Shown in pieces: positions 1 to 7,846 of a stretch of 64,000 nucleotides of DNA; the first letter of the stretch is position 1, and each line of letters begins with the position of its first letter. The DNA is taken from positions 372,001-436,000 of the forward strand of contig CAWEZX010000018.1 of assembly GCA_963813555.1 (NCBI GenBank), read 5' to 3'. The position numbers were made by a program, and so were the translations under genes. The notes below the pieces were generated by a model. That model was not told where the DNA came from and did no database searches. It saw only the letters and a program-made list of their open reading frames with translations. This DNA comes from Roseiarcus sp963813555 (GTDB lineage: Bacteria > Pseudomonadota > Alphaproteobacteria > Rhizobiales > Beijerinckiaceae).

Positions 1-2
1 TG

Positions 3-47
3 CGATGTATACAATCCAATACATCGTTGTTGACAAGTGTTTTACTT
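3..47. promoter_or_regulatory. Two small palindromes at the left edge (possible operator)
   Basis: Positions 3-10 and 19-26 form a perfect 8-nt inverted repeat (CGATGTAT / ATACATCG) around an 8-nt spacer. A second one, CAAGT-GTTTT-ACTTG, lies at 33-47 and overlaps a TTGACA-like hexamer at 30-35. This looks like an operator or promoter for a gene beyond the left edge. No regulator can be named. Confidence 0.3.
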
Positions 48-564
48 GCAGTCACGACGCTCGAAATATTCATGTCGATATGACGCTGGAACGCGACAGA
101 GCTTACCCTCAAGGAAATCGCCGGTCCGGGTTTTGGCGGGCGCCGTGTAACCCATTGAAAAGTCTCGATTCGGACGAGAGAATCCAAGGAAATCCAACCC
201 TCATAAACGGGGGTCCTTCGCAGCGAAACGGCCAGCGGCCAAGAAAACCCAAATCGACCGGATGAGCCTCCGGTCCGCCGCCGGGGGGCAGCCGAACCGC
301 CTTCTTCAAACATACAAAGCGCTCTAGTATTTGACATCCGCGTCTTGCGCGCCTAGTAAGCCCGCCTTCGTCAGGTTTTAGCCTCGTCGATCAAGCCGAC
401 TGCCCCTTGAGGCCAGCGGTCCCCGTCCGGCAGCGCGTCGCGCCCCCGGGCGCGATTGGCGTTGGCTGGAACGTGAATGCCGTTGGGCGGATTGGGAAGG
501 CGGCCGTCCCCGCCCTATCTATTCGCTCATCGCCATTCGCGGCCTGATCAAAGGAGCGTGATCC
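48..564. other. Gene-poor leader upstream of ffh
   Basis: No convincing gene is seen; the short open frames lack ribosome sites or recognisable sequence. Positions 147-176 match 57207-57236 at 26 of 30 bases. The second copy lies just upstream of an IS630-family transposase, so the first may be an insertion-sequence end relic. The ffh ribosome site AAAGGAG is at 550-556. Confidence 0.5.
147..176. repeat. 30-nt dispersed motif, copy A
   Basis: It begins GTAACCCATTGAAAAGTC and ends TCGGACG. The partner at 57207-57236 differs at four positions. The partner lies about 120 nt before an IS630-type transposase gene, which suggests that this is a solo end or relic of the same element family. That link is inference. 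Confidence 0.4.
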
Positions 565-2133
565 ATGTTCGAGAGCCTGTCCGAAAAGCTCTCCGGCATT
601 CTGGACAAACTCACCGGCCGCGGCGCCCTCTCTGAAGAGGACGTCAACGCCGCAATGCGCGAGGTGCGTCGTGCGCTGCTCGAGGCGGACGTCGCGCTCG
701 AGGTCGTGCGTTCGTTTGTCGACAGGACGCGCACCAAGGCGGTCGGCGCCGCTGTCGTCAAGTCGGTCAAGCCCGGCCAGATGGTGGTCAAGATCGTCCA
801 CGATTCGCTGGTCGAGACGCTCGGCGGCGAATCGCAGGCGATCGATCTGAACGCGCCGGCTCCGGTGGCGATCATGCTGGTCGGCCTGCAGGGCGCGGGC
901 AAGACGACGACCGCGGCCAAGATCGCCAAACGCTTGACCGAGCGGGACAAGCACAAGGTGCTGATGGCGTCGCTCGACGTGAAGCGTCCGGCGGCGCAGG
1001 AGCAGCTCGCAATCTTGGGCGAACAGGTCGGCGTCGCGACGCTGCCGATCGTTTTCGGCGAGGATCCGGTCGCCATCGCCAGACGCGCCGAATCGGCGGC
1101 GCGGCTGCAGGGCTACGATGTCGTGCTGCTCGACACCGCCGGGCGCACCCATATCGACGAGCCGCTGATGCAGGAGATGGCGGACATCCGCGACGCCGCG
1201 CGGCCGCACGAAATCCTGCTGGTGGCCGACGCGTTGACCGGCCAGGACGCCGTCAATCTGGCCAAGAACTTCAACGAGCAAGTGGGCTTAACCGGCATCG
1301 TGCTGACCCGCATGGACGGCGACGGACGCGGCGGCGCGGCGCTGTCGATGCGCTCGGTCACCGGCAAGCCGATCAAGCTGCTTGGCGTCGGCGAAAAGAT
1401 GGACGCGATCGAGGATTTCCATCCCGCGCGTCTCGCCGACCGCATCCTCGGCATGGGCGACATCGTCAGCCTGGTCGAGAAGGCGGCCCAAAACATCGAC
1501 GCGACGCAAGCGGCCAAGATGGCCGAGAAGATGCGCAAGGGCGTGTTCGATCTGAACGACCTCTCGGAGCAATTGGGACAGATCGAGAAGCTTGGCGGAA
1601 TGGGCGGCATCATGGGCATGCTGCCCGGCGTGGCCAAGATGAAGGACCAGCTCAATTCCGCCAATCTCGACGACAAGTTCGTCAAGCGTCAGCGCGCCAT
1701 CATCTCGTCGATGACGCCGCAAGAGCGCCGCAACCCCGACATTCTCAAAGCCTCACGCAAGAAGCGCATCGCGGCGGGCTCCGGCGTCACGGTCGAATAT
1801 GTCAACCGGCTGCTCAAGCAGCACCGCCAGATGGCTGACATGATGAAGGCGATGGGCGGCGGGGGCGCTAAGCGCGGCATGATGGGCAAGCTCGGCCAGA
1901 TGATGGGCCTCGGAGGAGGCATGCCGATGCCATCGCCCGAACAGATCGAAGCGATGCAGAAGCAGCTGGGCGGCGCCGGCCTCTCCGGAGCGCCCTCAGG
2001 CCCGCCGGGCATTCCCGCCGCACCGCCGCCCGGCGCCTTCAACTTGCCCCCGCAATTCCCCGGTCTCGGCGGCGGCCCGAAGCTGCCGGGCCTCGGTGGC
2101 GGATTCAATCCTTTCGGGGGGAAGAAGAAATGA
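565..2133 (+). CDS. ffh: Signal recognition particle protein Ffh (SRP54)
   Basis: This is the SRP GTPase that binds 4.5S RNA and signal peptides and delivers nascent membrane proteins to FtsY. The protein has 522 residues. The N domain is followed by the G domain with P-loop GLQGAGKTT (107-115), DTAGR (190-194) and TRMDGD (248-253). The methionine-rich M domain starts near 330, with runs such as MADMMKAM, and ends in a Gly/Pro-rich tail longer than in enterobacterial Ffh. The start is supported by AAAGGAG 9 nt upstream. It heads the usual ffh-rpsP-rimM-trmD translation operon. Confidence 0.97.
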   Translation: MFESLSEKLSGILDKLTGRGALSEEDVNAAMREVRRALLEADVALEVVRSFVDRTRTKAVGAAVVKSVKPGQMVVKIVHDSLVETLGGESQAIDLNAPAPVAIMLVGLQGAGKTTTAAKIAKRLTERDKHKVLMASLDVKRPAAQEQLAILGEQVGVATLPIVFGEDPVAIARRAESAARLQGYDVVLLDTAGRTHIDEPLMQEMADIRDAARPHEILLVADALTGQDAVNLAKNFNEQVGLTGIVLTRMDGDGRGGAALSMRSVTGKPIKLLGVGEKMDAIEDFHPARLADRILGMGDIVSLVEKAAQNIDATQAAKMAEKMRKGVFDLNDLSEQLGQIEKLGGMGGIMGMLPGVAKMKDQLNSANLDDKFVKRQRAIISSMTPQERRNPDILKASRKKRIAAGSGVTVEYVNRLLKQHRQMADMMKAMGGGGAKRGMMGKLGQMMGLGGGMPMPSPEQIEAMQKQLGGAGLSGAPSGPPGIPAAPPPGAFNLPPQFPGLGGGPKLPGLGGGFNPFGGKKK

Positions 2134-2215
2134 CCGCAATTCTCGCTCGCCCTTAAAGGGGGAGCGCTATCGCCAAAGTGAAGAACAACCCATCTGATCT
2201 GAAAGGAAAACCGCA

Positions 2216-2578
2216 ATGTCCCTGAAAATCCGCCTCTCCCGCGCCGGCGCGAAAAAGCGCCCGTTCTATCGCATCGTCGTCGCCGACGCGCGCATGCCGC
2301 GCGACGGCCGCTTCGTTGAAAAGATCGGCACGTTCGATCCCTTGAAGGCCAAGGATGCCGCCGACCGTCTCGTGCTCGATCAGGAGAAAGCCAAGGACTG
2401 GCTCGCCAAGGGCGCGCAGCCGACCGACCGCGTACTGCGCCTGCTCGACGGTCTCGGCCTCGCCAAGCGCGAAGCGCGCAACAATCCGCACAAGGCGCAG
2501 CCGAAGAAAAGGGCGCAGGAGCGCGCCGCCGCCGCTGCCGCGGCAGCAGAAAAGGCCGCCGAAGCTCCTGCCGCCTGA
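2216..2578 (+). CDS. rpsP: 30S ribosomal protein S16
   Basis: A small-subunit ribosomal protein of 120 residues. The conserved S16 core (SLKIRLSRAGAKKRPFYRIV, then RDGRFVEKIGTFDP) covers roughly the first 80 residues. A Lys/Ala-rich tail, frequent in alphaproteobacterial S16, follows. The start has GGAAAA about 7 nt upstream. It lies 82 nt after ffh and 16 nt before rimM, consistent with one transcript. Confidence 0.97.
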   Translation: MSLKIRLSRAGAKKRPFYRIVVADARMPRDGRFVEKIGTFDPLKAKDAADRLVLDQEKAKDWLAKGAQPTDRVLRLLDGLGLAKREARNNPHKAQPKKRAQERAAAAAAAAEKAAEAPAA

Positions 2579-2594
2579 CCTCGTCTAACGTAAC

Positions 2595-3119
2595 TTGCGC
2601 GCGCCCGACCGCCTCATCCTCATGGGCGTATTCGGCGCGCCGCAAGGCGTGCGGGGCGAGGTTCGCGTCAAATCGCTGACCAGCGAGCCGAGCGCCATCG
2701 GCGCCTATGGGCCTCTTACCAACAAGGCCCGGACGAGGCCTTTTGCGTTCGAATCCCTCCGCCCGCTCAAGGACGACATGCTGGTCGCGCGGGTCGCCGG
2801 CGTTTCAACCCGCGAGGCGGCTGAGGCATTGAAGGGCGTGGAAATCTTCGCCCGCCGCGACCAGTTGCCCCCGCCGGCGCATGACGAATTCTATTACGAC
2901 GATCTGATCGGGCTTGAAGCGGTCGACACGGCGGGCGGGAGCCTCGGTCGCGTGATGTCGCTGATGAACTACGGCGCCGGCGACGTTCTCGAGATCGCGC
3001 CGGCCCAAGGCGGCGAAACCACGCTTCTGCCGTTCACCAAGCGCGTCGCGCCTCGGATCGATTTCGACGCCGGTAGGATTGTCATCGAGCCGCCGCGCGA
3101 AGTCGAGGACGAGGACTAG
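2595..3119 (+). CDS. rimM: 16S rRNA processing protein RimM
   Basis: An assembly factor for the head of the 30S subunit that binds S19. It has 174 residues, the usual length. The N-terminal domain contains GVFGAPQGVRGEVRVKS and the C-terminal PRC-barrel contains DDLIGLEAVD and LPFTKRVAP. The likely start is TTG at 2595, which places MRAPDRLILMG in front of the domain. ATG at 2622 would cut into the first strand. It follows rpsP in the canonical order, but trmD is displaced by petA and a long palindrome. Confidence 0.94.
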   Translation: MRAPDRLILMGVFGAPQGVRGEVRVKSLTSEPSAIGAYGPLTNKARTRPFAFESLRPLKDDMLVARVAGVSTREAAEALKGVEIFARRDQLPPPAHDEFYYDDLIGLEAVDTAGGSLGRVMSLMNYGAGDVLEIAPAQGGETTLLPFTKRVAPRIDFDAGRIVIEPPREVEDED

Positions 3120-3527
3120 CGTTACGAGCGAATGGAGTGGTGTCCGGGTTCAGACGGATGTGAGACAGCTCGCCGCCAGGCGAATCCGAGGCATTGATTG
3201 CTTGGAAGCGATTTTGCGCGAAAGAAGTTTGAACTCAAGGTCGGCCAGGAGGGCCACCGCCAGAGGCGGTGCGCGCCATAGTGCGTCTGGGGACGCCCGT
3301 CTCTCGACGGGCCATACACGCATCCTTGACTTCAAATTTCTTTCGCGTCCCGCTCAAGCAATCAATGGCTCCATCCCAACTCGTCGGCTCACTTGTCCTG
3401 AACCCGGACAGGTGGTTGCTAAGGCCGCAGGGGGCGGATACACACGAGGCGCTTGCGCCGCACCCCTCATCCGGCGCCGGCGGTTTTAGGATCCCAAGAC
3501 TCGCTTGGTTTTTTGGAGACGCATTGC
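3120..3527. other. Intergenic region rimM-petA
   Basis: These 408 nt contain the long palindrome at 3141-3410 and then about 115 nt of leader with a ribosome site (TTGGAG near 3513) for petA. No further gene is supported. Open frames here read through the hairpin and look unlike protein. Confidence 0.6.
3141..3410. repeat. ~270-nt imperfect palindrome between rimM and petA
   Basis: Nested inverted arms pair across the whole interval. The outer 13-mer TGTCCGGGTTCAG (3141-3153) pairs perfectly with 3398-3410. GCATTGATTGCTTG (3191-3204) pairs with 3354-3368 with one bulge. A 24-25-nt arm at 3216-3240, starting GCGCGAAAGAAG, pairs with 3323-3346 with a few mismatches. The central ~80 nt hold smaller hairpins, including CCACCGCC/GGCGGTG and GCCCGTCTCTCGACGGGC. 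It encodes no plausible protein. It may be a MITE-like element, a structured RNA or an attenuator. Confidence 0.8.
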
Positions 3528-4184
3528 ATGACGACGAGTTCCGAGACGGCTTCGGACAGCCATGGAGGCGCCTCGGTTACGAAGCGGGATTTCCTTTTTC
3601 TGGCGACTGGTTCGCTGGCCGCGGTCGGCGTCGCGGCCACGATCTGGCCGTTCATCGATCAGATGAATCCGGACGCCGCCACGATCGCCGCGGCCGGCCC
3701 GGTCGACATCGACATCGGCCAACTCGAGCCGGGCCAGCGGGTGGTCACGCTCTGGGCGGCGCGGCCGGTGTTCGTCGTCAAGCGAGCCCAGCCGGCGCTC
3801 GATGAATTGAAGAATCCTAAGCTTCTATCACGGTTGCGCGACCCGAACTCGCAGGAATTGCAGCAGCCGACCTATGCCGCGAACTGGAGCCGGTCGGTCA
3901 AGCCCGAGATTCTCGTCCTGGTCGGGGTCTGCACTCATCTCGGGTGCATTCCGTTGTTCGACCCGCAACCCAACGCGACCGATCCGGCGCCGGATTGGCC
4001 AGGCGGCTTCTTTTGCCCGTGCCATGGTTCGAAATACGATCTGGCTGGCCGGGTGTTCCAGGGCGTTCCCGCGCCCTACAATCTGCCGGTCCCGCCCTAT
4101 CATTTCCCTGACGACAAGACCGTGCGGGTCGGCCAAAACCCGCCGGGCGCGAATTTCGATTTCAACTCGATCCTGCAGGTGTAG
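3528..4184 (+). CDS. petA: Rieske iron-sulfur subunit of the cytochrome bc1 complex
   Basis: The Rieske [2Fe-2S] protein takes electrons from ubiquinol and passes them to cytochrome c1 on the periplasmic side. The protein has 218 residues. A Tat-like N-terminal anchor (TKRDFLFLATGSLAAVG, about 18-40) is followed by the soluble cluster domain with CTHLGC (135-140) and CPCHGS (163-168), so all ligands and disulfide cysteines are present. ATG 3528 was chosen because it puts the anchor at the N-terminus and follows a TTGGAG site. Cytochrome b and c1 genes are not adjacent; trmD follows after 57 nt, an unusual place for this gene. Confidence 0.95.
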   Translation: MTTSSETASDSHGGASVTKRDFLFLATGSLAAVGVAATIWPFIDQMNPDAATIAAAGPVDIDIGQLEPGQRVVTLWAARPVFVVKRAQPALDELKNPKLLSRLRDPNSQELQQPTYAANWSRSVKPEILVLVGVCTHLGCIPLFDPQPNATDPAPDWPGGFFCPCHGSKYDLAGRVFQGVPAPYNLPVPPYHFPDDKTVRVGQNPPGANFDFNSILQV

Positions 4185-4241
4185 CTCGGGAAGATCGATC
4201 CGCGTGACAGCGATCGGGCGAACGCGTTAAGCGTCGCCGCG

Positions 4242-4922
4242 ATGTTCGCCTGCACGATCCTGACTCTGTTTCCATCCATGTTTCCAGGCCCGCTTGGCCA
4301 ATCGCTGGCGGGCGAGGCGCTGGCGCGGGGCTTGTGGTCGCTTGACGCGCGCGACATCCGTGAGCATGGGCTCGGGCGCCATCGCGCGGTCGACGACACG
4401 CCGGCGGGCGGCGGCCCGGGCATGGTGATGCGCGCCGACGTCATCGCCGCGAGCTTCGACGCGGCGCTTGTCCTCGGTGATCCGCGCCCGCGCCTCATCA
4501 TGAGCCCGCGCGGCGAGCCGTTTTCGCAAGCACGCGCCCGCGAATGGGCGGCGGGCCCGGGCTTGGTGATCATCTGCCCCCGCTTCGAGGGCGTCGACGA
4601 GCGGGTGATCGAGGCGCGCGGCCTCGTCGAAGTCTCGATAGGCGATTATGTGCTTTCGGGCGGCGAGATCGCAGCGCTCGCCGTCCTTGACGCTTGTGTG
4701 CGGCTCATTCCCGGCGTGATGGGCAAGGAAGAGTCCGGCGCGGAGGAAACCTTCGAGAACGGTCTGCTCGAATATCCGCACTATACCCGCCCCCGCGAAT
4801 GGGAGGGTCGCGCCATTCCCGACGTGCTGCTGTCCGGCGACCACGCCAAGATCGCCGCTTGGCGCCGCGCCGAGGCGGAGCGGATCACGCGGGAGCGGCG
4901 GCCGGACTTGACGGCGCTCTAG
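4242..4922 (+). CDS. trmD: tRNA (guanine-37-N1)-methyltransferase TrmD
   Basis: It methylates G37 next to the anticodon of a subset of tRNAs, using S-adenosylmethionine, and so prevents +1 frameshifting. The 226 residues show the SPOUT trefoil-knot signatures CPRFEGVDERV, SIGDYVLSGGE and LLEYPHYTRP, with GGGPGMVM nearer the N-terminus. Its normal downstream neighbour rplS is absent. About 100 nt of unremarkable sequence leads directly into IS6 copy 1. Confidence 0.96.
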   Translation: MFACTILTLFPSMFPGPLGQSLAGEALARGLWSLDARDIREHGLGRHRAVDDTPAGGGPGMVMRADVIAASFDAALVLGDPRPRLIMSPRGEPFSQARAREWAAGPGLVIICPRFEGVDERVIEARGLVEVSIGDYVLSGGEIAALAVLDACVRLIPGVMGKEESGAEETFENGLLEYPHYTRPREWEGRAIPDVLLSGDHAKIAAWRRAEAERITRERRPDLTAL

Positions 4923-5027
4923 GGGCGCCCAAATTCGACGAGGCTTGCAGTTTTCTTCTCGCTAATCACCCTAATGCCCCTAGTTCTCCTGCACAGTGAT
5001 TACGACTCTTTGAGCGAGGGATCGGGG

Positions 5028-5846
5028 GGACTGTCACGTTGACGATTTGTCGATGGTTTTGGGCTAGTTGGCGGCGATGAGCCAGACGTCAAATTCCTGC
5101 TATCGTGGTCATCGCTTTCCCGCTGAGGTCATCGCCCATGCGGTTTGGCTCTATTTCCGTTTCCCTCTCAGCCTGAGAATGGTCGAAGATCTTCTGGCCG
5201 CCCGCGGTATGATCGTCAGCCACGAAACCGTCCGGCGCTGGGTTGAGAAATTCGGCCGAGACTTCGCCAACGAAGTGCGCCGGCGCGCGCCGCAATTCGG
5301 CGACAAGTGGCGTCTCGATGAGGTCGTGGTCGCCATCAATGGCGAAAAGCACTGGCTTTGGCGCGCCGTCGATCAGGACGGCTTTGTTCTCGACGCTTTG
5401 GTTCAGAGTTGCCGCGACCGAGGCGCCGCTGAACGCCTGCTTCGCAAGCTCCTCCGCAAACAGGCCCGCGCTCCGCGTGTCTTGGTCACCGATAAGCTCG
5501 GTTCTTACGGCGCCGCGCGCACGGACATGGGCATGAAGTTCGAGCATCGCCAGCATAAGGGACTCAATAATCGAGCCGAAAATTCCCATCAGCCAACGAG
5601 GCGGCGAGAGCGGATCATGAAGCGGTTCAAATCGCCGCGGCAACTGCAGCGCTTCATCTCGATCCATGATCCCATCGCCAACCTCTTCCACTTTCCCCGC
5701 CACGCCCTCTCAGCATCTGACTATCGAGCGCTTCGCGCCGACGCGCTGAACGCGTGGAAGGACATTGCCGGCGTCCAGATCGCCGCATAGCCCGGGCGCG
5801 CCATTTCAGCATCGTTGCGAGCTTCGCTCAATAAGTTGACGATGCC
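5028..5846 (+). mobile_element. IS6-family insertion sequence, copy 1
   Basis: The boundaries come from comparing three copies in this window (also 57759-58577 and 60366-61183). Shared sequence begins GGACTGTCACGTTGACGA and ends AAGTTGACGATGCC. The ends form a weak inverted repeat of the pattern GG.A..GTCA..TT. Flanking 8-mers (GATCGGGG and AGCCGGGT) do not match, so no target duplication survives. The right junction cuts an outer-membrane protein gene. Confidence 0.85.
5077..5790 (+). CDS. IS6-family DDE transposase, copy 1
   Basis: The protein has 237 residues and looks intact. An N-terminal HTH-like segment (SLRMVEDLLAARGMIVSHET) precedes the catalytic core. The likely DDE triad is Asp in WRLDEVVV, Asp in VTDKLGSY and Glu in NRAENSHQPTRRRER, which is the IS6/IS26 pattern. 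ATG 5077 was preferred to an upstream TTG. It is nearly identical to the copy at 57815-58528. The copy at 60415-61127 is frameshifted. Confidence 0.93.
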   Translation: MSQTSNSCYRGHRFPAEVIAHAVWLYFRFPLSLRMVEDLLAARGMIVSHETVRRWVEKFGRDFANEVRRRAPQFGDKWRLDEVVVAINGEKHWLWRAVDQDGFVLDALVQSCRDRGAAERLLRKLLRKQARAPRVLVTDKLGSYGAARTDMGMKFEHRQHKGLNNRAENSHQPTRRRERIMKRFKSPRQLQRFISIHDPIANLFHFPRHALSASDYRALRADALNAWKDIAGVQIAA

Positions 5847-6023
5847 AGCCGGGTCGGCGTCGGCGGCCTGGTCGGCTACTGGTTCGATAGGGCGATTGTG
5901 CAAGTCTATGTTACGACCAACGTTTACCAGAAAAACTACGGCGCCAATGACACGCGCTTATGGACGCGCCTGACTATTCCCCTTGGAAGCCCTCCCCGGC
6001 CGCCTAGGCCTGTCGGTTTCTGA
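5847..6023 (+). pseudogene. C-terminal remnant of a phenol MetA-type outer-membrane protein
   Basis: Directly after the insertion sequence, an open frame reads RVGVGGLVGYWFDRAIVQVY, then QKNYGANDTRLWTRLTIPL, and stops at 6021-6023. The alternating aromatic pattern and the terminal strand resemble the last strands of the Phenol_MetA_deg / SphA-like outer-membrane channel family. The gene's beginning is not in the window. IS6 copy 1, or a recombination through it, removed it. Confidence 0.5.
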
Positions 6024-6089
6024 GTGACTGCGCTCGCCGAGTTCGCCAGCGCGCGGGCCCGCCGCGCCCGCTGCTGTCAGCCTCAGACT

Positions 6090-7517
6090 TCAGTACCGGT
6101 AGCTTTCCGCCTTGAACGGTCCGGCCTCCGGCACGCCAAGATATTTCGACTGTTCGGGCGTCATCTTGGTCAGTTTGACGCCGATCTTGGCCAGATGCAG
6201 CGAGGCCACCTTCTCGTCGAGGTGCTTGGGCAGGGTGTAGACCTGCTTCTTGTATTCGCCGGGCTTGGTGAAGAGCTCGATCTGGGCCAGCGTCTGGTTG
6301 GTGAACGAGGCCGACATCACGAAGGACGGGTGGCCGGTCGCGTTGCCCAGATTGACCAGGCGCCCCTCGGACAGGAGGATGATCTTCTTGCCGTCGGGGA
6401 ACTCGATCTCGTCGACCTGCGGCTTGACGTTGCTCCATTTGTAGTTGCGCAGCGCGCCGACCTGGATCTCCGAATCGAAGTGGCCGATGTTGCAGACGAT
6501 GGCGCGGTCATGCATCGCCCGCATGTGATCGAGGGTAATAACGTCGACATTGCCGGTGGCGGTGACGAAAATGTCGGCGCGCGGGGCCGCGTCCTCCATC
6601 GTCGTGACTTCGTAGCCTTCCATCGCCGCCTGAAGCGCGCAAATCGGATCGACCTCGCTCACCATCACCCGGCAGCCGGCGTTGCGAAGCGAGGCGGCCG
6701 AGCCCTTGCCGACATCGCCGAAGCCCGCGACCATCGCCACCTTGCCGGCCATCATGACGTCGGTGCCGCGGCGGACGCCGTCGACCAGCGACTCGCGGCA
6801 GCCGTAGAGATTGTCGAATTTCGACTTGGTGACGCTGTCGTTGACGTTGATGGCGGGCCACAGGAGTTTGCCTTCCTTGGCCATGATGTAGAGGCGGTGG
6901 ACGCCCGTCGTCGTCTCTTCCGTCACGCCGCGGATCGAGGCGGCGTTCTTGCCGTACCAGCCGGGATGGCTCTTCAGCCGCGCCTTGATGGCGGCGTACA
7001 ACACTTCCTCTTCCTCGTTCGAGGCGGTGTCGAGGAACTTCGTGTCGCCCTTTTCGGCGCGCTGGCCAAGGTGGATGAGCAGCGTGGCGTCGCCGCCGTC
7101 GTCGAGGATCATGTTGGGGAAGCCGCCGTCCGCCCACTCGAAGACCTTGTGCGTGTAGTCCCAGTAATCCTTGAGGCTCTCGCCCTTGACCGCAAACACC
7201 GGCGTGCCGCTGGCCGCGATCGCCGCCGCCGCGTGATCCTGGGTCGAATAGATGTTGCAGGACGCCCAGCGCACATCGGCGCCGAGCGCCTTCAAGGTCT
7301 CGATGAGGACGGCGGTCTGAATGGTCATATGCAGGGAGCCGGCGACACGCGCGCCCTTGAGCGGCTGGCTCTTGGCGTATTCGGCCCGGGTGGCCATCAG
7401 GCCCGGCATTTCGGTCTCGGCGATGGCGATTTCCTTGCGGCCGTAATCCGCAAGCTTGATGTCGGCGATGGCGTAATCGTGAGCCTTGCTCACGAGCGTC
7501 GTGGCGGTCTTGGTCAT
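6090..7517 (-). CDS. ahcY: Adenosylhomocysteinase
   Basis: It hydrolyses S-adenosylhomocysteine to adenosine and homocysteine, relieving product inhibition of methyltransferases. The 475-residue protein has the N-terminal catalytic region (GSLHMTIQTAVLIETL, WASCNIYSTQDHAAAA), the NAD-binding fold GFGDVGKGSAAS, and the conserved C-terminus LGVPEAGPFKAESYRY. It includes the insert segment common in alphaproteobacterial enzymes. It is monocistronic on the minus strand and converges on the truncated outer-membrane gene. A palindromic AT-rich site lies upstream. Confidence 0.97.
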   Translation of the reverse strand: MTKTATTLVSKAHDYAIADIKLADYGRKEIAIAETEMPGLMATRAEYAKSQPLKGARVAGSLHMTIQTAVLIETLKALGADVRWASCNIYSTQDHAAAAIAASGTPVFAVKGESLKDYWDYTHKVFEWADGGFPNMILDDGGDATLLIHLGQRAEKGDTKFLDTASNEEEEVLYAAIKARLKSHPGWYGKNAASIRGVTEETTTGVHRLYIMAKEGKLLWPAINVNDSVTKSKFDNLYGCRESLVDGVRRGTDVMMAGKVAMVAGFGDVGKGSAASLRNAGCRVMVSEVDPICALQAAMEGYEVTTMEDAAPRADIFVTATGNVDVITLDHMRAMHDRAIVCNIGHFDSEIQVGALRNYKWSNVKPQVDEIEFPDGKKIILLSEGRLVNLGNATGHPSFVMSASFTNQTLAQIELFTKPGEYKKQVYTLPKHLDEKVASLHLAKIGVKLTKMTPEQSKYLGVPEAGPFKAESYRY

Positions 7518-7846
7518 GGGCTGCGAAAGTCCTTTTTTCGTAACAGGGGTCTCTTATCAGGGTGGCTGGAAACGCGCAATAAACATATAAGCAAATCTTT
7601 ATATCAATTTTCGACCCAGCGGTTTTTCCGACGCGTGTGGTTACTCGGTTAATTCACGGATGATATATGACAATCCGGGTTGTTGCAGGTCTGAGCAAAC
7701 GCCGTTAACAATCGCGGACGCGCTCAGCGCCATTCTTGCCGTCGAAATCGGCGATGGCGCATGCTAGGAAGCGAGCGCTTTAAGCAAAAAGCGAGCCGCG
7801 ACGACAAACGCGGGTTTTGTGCTGTGGTGAAGGGCTGGCGGTAGGT
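7518..7846. other. Divergent ahcY-rpoN intergenic region
   Basis: This 329-nt stretch separates ahcY (-) and rpoN (+). It holds the AT-rich palindrome at 7581-7606 and otherwise low-complexity leader sequence. I see no SAH riboswitch signature and no further gene. Confidence 0.5.
7581..7606. promoter_or_regulatory. AT-rich palindromic site upstream of ahcY
   Basis: Read on the minus strand, the site is ATATAAAGATTTGCTTATAT, with ATATAA/TTATAT arms, about 65-90 nt before the ahcY start. Its place and shape fit the operators of ArsR-type SahR repressors that control the S-adenosylmethionine recycling genes in Proteobacteria. The regulator assignment is inference from position. Confidence 0.4.

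Noticed and set aside
3079..3489. Open frame through the rimM-petA intergenic palindrome
   Set aside because: It reads through hairpin DNA with no protein-like pattern; the palindrome explains the sequence.
6024..7652. Long open frame (542 codons) on the plus strand across ahcY
   Set aside because: It is antisense to a highly conserved enzyme; its Arg/His/Gly-rich composition is typical of a GC-rich shadow frame.
7518..7846. SAH riboswitch upstream of ahcY
   Set aside because: The conserved core of SAH riboswitches is not visible; the AT-rich palindrome fits a protein operator better.
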